In this document: positions 59,614 to 64,000 of the stretch, piece after piece | Layout of the letters: each line of letters opens with the position of its first letter | Position numbering within the stretch: position 1 is the stretch's first letter | From: Lucifuga dentata | Taxonomy: Eukaryota; Chordata; Actinopteri; Ophidiiformes; Bythitidae | Direction: 5' to 3' | DNA length: 64,000 nt | Assembly: GCA_014773175.1 (NCBI GenBank) | Contig: VXCM01000278.1 | Coordinates: 164,529 to 228,528 of the forward strand | Program-made: the position numbers and the translations under genes | The notes under the pieces: model-generated | Database searches by the model: none | Seen by the model: only the letters and a program-made list of their open reading frames with translations | Told to the model about the DNA's origin: nothing

Positions 59614-60454
59614 GTTGTATGTTGCAACAACAGACAGCCTTGTCACAGAAACTTCAAAAGGATGAATAATGACCCCTTCACTCTCACCTTTCCTCATGCC
59701 TTTGTTCTTATTACCTCCCCTCTCTCTCCTGTCATAATTTTGTCTTTCACAAAATGCTTGTTAGGTCTCTCAATCTTTCTGTTGCTTTTCTGTCCCTCAT
59801 CACCCTTTTTCCTGTCTCTCTATCTCTCCCTCTCTACCTCCTCTCACTGGGTAAGAATAAGGAGCAGCACTGCTATTCAGACCGGTAATTACATTTCTGT
59901 CCTTTGTTGGAGCAGAGTGTTATTTTTCCATTAATGGATGGACATATTATATAAGAGAGTCTTTATGGGAGTAATAATGGTTGGGGAGACAGGAGATGAT
60001 GAGATGGTGAGCTGGCGAGTGTGTCAGTGATGCTCTTTTTTTCAGAAGGTACAGAGTGGAGCTTTCATTAATCCTTATAGAGTACACACCTAACCCTGCT
60101 GATATTAAACACTCACTCACTCACACATCCAGCTGGACACAAGGGAAACAGTGACACACACATACACACACACACACATGATGCAGATACACACACATAT
60201 GGTTACTTCCATGCATAGGCAGTTCACACATACACAAGAGAACACACTCAAAAGCAGAGAAATAGGCCATGGTAACATGCTGATGCAGAGGTTATACCCA
60301 CTTTCTCTGTATAATTTATTTATCTGTTGTTTGCAAAATGCTGTGTGAAATATAAATGGTCTGACTTGGGCTTTAATATTTCATACGAGTACGACTGTGG
60401 GAGCAGGAAGGCTGGGAAACATGGCCACACACTAAGTTAAATCATACTGGATCA

Positions 60455-60985
60455 TGGATGGATGGATGGATGGATGGATGGATGGATGGTGTAGTGTGTA
60501 TGTAGACGTGGCTGGATGAATGGGTGGACTGATGGATGGACAGATGATGAGTGTGTCATGTATGTGGATGAATGGATAGCTGGTAGATGGATGATGAGTG
60601 TATGTTGTGAATGTGGATGATGGATGATAGTATAGAGTGTATGTAGAAGTGGTTGGATGAATGGGTGGGTTGGTGGATGGACGGATGATGAGCGTCATGT
60701 TTGTGAATGATGATGAGCATATGGTGTGTATATGGATGGATAGGTGGATGGATGGTGTGTATGAGAAGTGGCTGGATGGGTGGGTGGGGTGGTGAATGGA
60801 TGTGTGATGAGTGCATCATGTGGATGGATGGTGTAGTGTAGTGTGTATAGAAGTGGGTGGATGGATGTTTAATGAGTGTGTCATGTATGTGGATGATGGA
60901 TGGATGGATGGATGGATGGATGATGAGTATGTGGATGGATGGATATGTATAGATGAATGAATGGGTGGATGAGTTGGTGGATGGT
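60455..60985. repeat. Degenerate (GGAT)n satellite with higher-order units
   Basis: GGAT-rich sequence in which longer motifs recur: GATGATGAGTGTGTCATG-like segments near 60543, 60683 and 60868, and GTGTATGTAGAAGTGG-like segments near 60500, 60640 and 60765. The minus strand gives His/Pro/Ser/Ile-rich ORFs that are artefacts of the repeat. Confidence 0.88.
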
Positions 60986-62160
60986 AGGAAGGCTGTGATT
61001 TGTCTCTGTTGTTTCAGCGTTGTGCACAGTTTGTCTAATCCTGCTTATGGATGAACAGTTGGGTTTGTTAATTGACCATCATTGATTGTCTGCAGCTGTG
61101 GTTTTCCCATGAGGCCTCGGCATGAAGGATCAATGTGCTTTCGTAAAAGACAAAACACAAGCTGATGATGTACTGTATCTTGTAATGTGGATTATATACA
61201 GACCAATTAGCACCAGTTTGAGATGATGGAGATTACTGTATGAAAAATGAAGTATGAGGGAATCATTCTTTTGTATAACCAGGAATAAAATGCATGCTTG
61301 AGGTAATATTTTGAAATCAATAATGTGTGTTCTGTCTAAAACTCTTTTTCATGTGATTGTAATTCAATGCAACACAAATTTGAAAATACAAGAGAATTGA
61401 GAACAGTGTACATACAGTAGCAAGATATTACTAGCACCACTTTTACCCTCAGAGCAAAGCATGATGGGAAGTGACAGCAAGGCCTGAGGCAACTTGGGAG
61501 ATAGAGAGGAGACAGAGATGGAAAAGGGGGAGTGGAGGATGGGGTTAACTGTAATGTTATATCAGCGTATATACTTTAACAGTGCACATACACACACATA
61601 TAAATTCATATAACAGTGAGCGAGGTCAGAAGGACAGAAGGTGGGCATGTTGGAGTTTCTCTTGAATGTTTTGTTGAATAGAGGATGATGACTGAGTGAG
61701 AGAATGCTTCTCACTTTCTGACTCTGCCACTCAGCCAGACATGTCCGCTTCATGCAGCATTGGCCAGGTATGGTGAGGTGTGAAAGTGGCGAGGGTTTTA
61801 CCTTTACTTTTTTCTTCAAGTCACTGCGTCCTGCATGCAGAGAGAAATGAAAGTGAAACTGTGCCCCATTATACCTGTTTATAATTGAGTGGAGATCAGA
61901 AAAATACAGACACAGAATTCCTCTTATTAACCCCTCCCCTCTCATAAAATGAAGGTGTTTTTTTTGTTTTTCCTGTTTATATGATTTATCGTAGTGAGAT
62001 TACGAAAGCAACGATACACCCTCCCNCACCCCACCCAGATTGCTGCAGCTTTTTAACCCACCTTCCAGCATGGGTCTTCAAACAAGGTATAAACAAATTT
62101 ACCTCCCCACAAGGTCTCCAACTAAGTCACATGGGCCGGTTCAGATGAAATGTACAGCAG

Positions 62161-62295
62161 CCTTAAAGGACCATACCATCCATTTTGCATGTTTGAGCCT
62201 AATATATCCAATTTTCATACACATAATNCCTTAAAGGACCATACCATCCATTTTGCATGTTTGAGCCTAATATATCCAATTTTCATACACATAAT
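62161..62295. other. Assembly duplication: 67 bp, N, same 67 bp
   Basis: 62161-62227 equals 62229-62295, with N at 62228. It duplicates the left end of MITE copy F. Confidence 0.87.
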
Positions 62296-62644
62296 TTACT
62301 GACAATCATTTCCCAAAGCATACTACTGGAACAGTGAATTAAATATTTTTTCTTACCTTCCAGACTGCCATTGGTTTCAGTTCGTCCTGATACGCTACTA
62401 AAATCTCTTGATACTTGAAACGTTCTTGGGATAGGTAGTCCATCACTGTGAACAAGACATTTATTCAGGGTTTTTGTTTTTTTTTTTAAGTTATGTAATT
62501 TTACCATTTAGGCGCAATAAAAAGTGCGAAAAATGCTTGCTGTTGTCAGTTCGTCACTATAGCACTTGACTGGACTACTAGGAAATGTATGAAAATTGAA
62601 TATATTAGGCTCAAACATGCAAAATGGCCAGTATGATCCTTTAA
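62163..62644 (+). mobile_element. TTAA-type MITE family, copy F
   Basis: The left end is TTAAAGGACCATACCATCC and the right end CAGTATGATCCTTTAA. It resembles copy D in its terminal sequence (TTGAGCCTAATATAT) but lacks part of the middle. After removing the assembly duplication it is about 414 bp. Confidence 0.82.
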
Positions 62645-62794
62645 GCACAGGGGCAAAATTGAGAATCCAGTTGGCAGGCATTGCTCAAGGTTGCTTTGCA
62701 GCTTAACTCTGTGGAAAAGAACAAGCTAGGCCAGCGCAGCACAATTTGACTGCAGATCATGTGAACACTCAGGAACCTATAATGCAAGACTAAA

Positions 62795-62945
62795 GTCTAT
62801 GAAGGTTCTCAGTCATCCAGGTCATTAGATATCTAGTTGTAGTTCAAGGCAACTGGATTTGTTGTTTAGACTTGAAGATGATTTGCTATCATGCAAGTGG
62901 CTTCTTCAGTTCTGAGTCAATGGCCAGAAGTATCCCATCATTTAT
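62795..62945 (+). repeat. Fragment resembling a widespread fish interspersed repeat
   Basis: The blocks GAAGGTTCTCAGTCATCCAG, GGCAACTGGATTTG, and GGCTTCTTCAGTTCTGA recall a repeat common in teleost genomes that I associate with retroelement tails. The family name is not certain and no ends were defined. Confidence 0.45.
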
Positions 62946-63952
62946 CAAATAAGTCCAGTAAATGTCTTCAAAATTAAACAGTAAATCTGGTTGCCGAACT
63001 ACTTACTGCAAGAAAGAAGCAAATTCACATCTTCAGTTTCATGACATCCAAGTTTGATGTCCCAACAACAAAGCTTGTATATTTCAGTATGGCTCTGTTA
63101 TTTTCACTTCTGGAACACAACACCAAGGAGGAATTTTCAAAGCAGCTACTGCTCACATCTGCAGCACCACATGATAATAAAGTAATCCTGAATTGTTCAC
63201 TGTGATTAATTACCATGAGAAGATTAATTAATTACCATGTGAATTTCAGGTCTTTAGAAAATGGTCAGCACTGATGTAAAGTATGTACTTTTTGTTATTT
63301 AAGTAACCCTTAAATAGTTATTTTTGTTTTTAAATAAACATAATAATACATAAATAAAATAAACCCCTTAAATAAAGCGTGTAACCATGAACCTTTAAGA
63401 CTACACACTACACAGGGTCACAATAAGAAGCAGTCCTGTTCAACCAGTACATACTAGTCAAAAACCAGTGACCTTGTCTTTCATCTTACAAACATCTACA
63501 CAAAAACACTTCACTACAAGCAAAAAATTACTGTCTCATATTATATTCTGAAAGTCAAGTTGTTTGTTTGATATATGTGATTGATTACATCAAGCTGAAA
63601 AGCATCTAGCACGACGTCCTTCAGCGTCACCATTATGTGCCAGAAAAGGTAACATTGCAGAGTAATCACAACAACATCTCTGCCTCATAATGCCCTATAA
63701 TGAGATTTCCAACTGCACAGCCATTGATTTCAGCCTGTTTGCATCCTCTCAAATACAAAGAGGCTTAAATTGGTTCTGGCACCATAAGATTCTGAGAAAG
63801 AAGCAGAGAAAGAGAGAAGAAAGAGAAAGCAAGGAAGAATGACTGTTGTTCTAAAAAAAACAGATTGATTTTCTCTGATGTTTGGTTGTATTAAGGTGAT
63901 CATGGATCATTGCAGGATGATATAACAGTCTGAGTTAAGGTGTGCATAATGA

Positions 63953-64000
<48 letters not shown>
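63953..64000. repeat. (GT)n microsatellite at the window edge
   Basis: A GT tract continuing to the last base. Confidence 0.93.

Larger units (their letters stand above)
54320..62160. other. Intergenic stretch with many simple repeats, no gene supported
   Basis: Contains CT/CA, CA, ATTG, GA and GGAT tracts listed separately, T/G-rich runs near 54592-54648, a poly-T at about 55892-55920 and a poly-T broken by N at 57467. ORFs show no recognisable domain. Confidence 0.5.
62645..64000. other. Intergenic stretch, no gene supported
   Basis: A segment around 62795-62945 resembles a common fish interspersed repeat. The rest is AT-rich unique sequence, ending in a (GT)n tract at about 63953-64000 that runs off the window. 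Confidence 0.5.

Overview
The window looks like nuclear DNA of a teleost fish. The evidence is the vertebrate-type exon and intron structure of its one recognisable gene, many (CA/GT)n and (CT/GA)n microsatellites, and a repeat mix typical of ray-finned fish: Tc1-like, hAT-like, PIF/Harbinger-like and TTAA-type DNA elements, an L2-type LINE tail, and a second non-LTR retrotransposon. Nothing bacterial or phage-like was seen. One 248-base N gap and about two dozen isolated single Ns show a draft short-read assembly.

Gene content is very low. The only confident gene is mfsd3 (major facilitator superfamily domain containing 3) on the + strand. Its last two coding exons are at 1607-1716 and 3499-3705, followed by a 3' UTR with poly(A) signals near 4238 and 5113. 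The 5' exons should lie left of the window. Beyond about 5.15 kb no protein-coding gene can be supported. One 75-nt exon-like island (8547-8621) is offered as a weak candidate. Most long ORFs are translations of microsatellites or of transposon remains.

Layout: 1-285 TTAA-MITE fragment; 1607-5160 mfsd3 3' part; 5733-6032 hAT-like element; 8547-8621 candidate exon; 11148-13470 a three-layer nest (a TTAA MITE split by a LINE with a 13-bp target duplication and by a hAT-like element carrying a BED-finger remnant); 16767-17230 MITE copy; 18865-18925 tandem hairpin; 20427-21280 inverted-repeat DNA element; 22756-23310 (CACT)n satellite; 25761-26051 hAT-like MITE with a perfect 8-bp target duplication; 29865-30370 Tc1-like remnant; 31945-32495 fold-back element; 32604-32920 Harbinger-like; 33662-34255 inverted MITE copy; 37506-37753 gap running into a Tc1-like element that ends at 38627; 38982-39828 hAT-like; 40844-41215 hAT-like; 43333-43834 MITE copy; about 49010-49294 L2 tail; 53806-54316 Harbinger-like; 60455-60985 GGAT satellite; 62163-62644 MITE copy.

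No new multi-gene system is visible. The most informative observations are the nested transposon stack, the six-copy TTAA MITE family, the near-palindromic fold-back element, and a systematic assembly artefact in which a single N separates two near-identical 62-67 bp copies at eight places. That artefact falsely lengthens the sequence and creates spurious ORFs.
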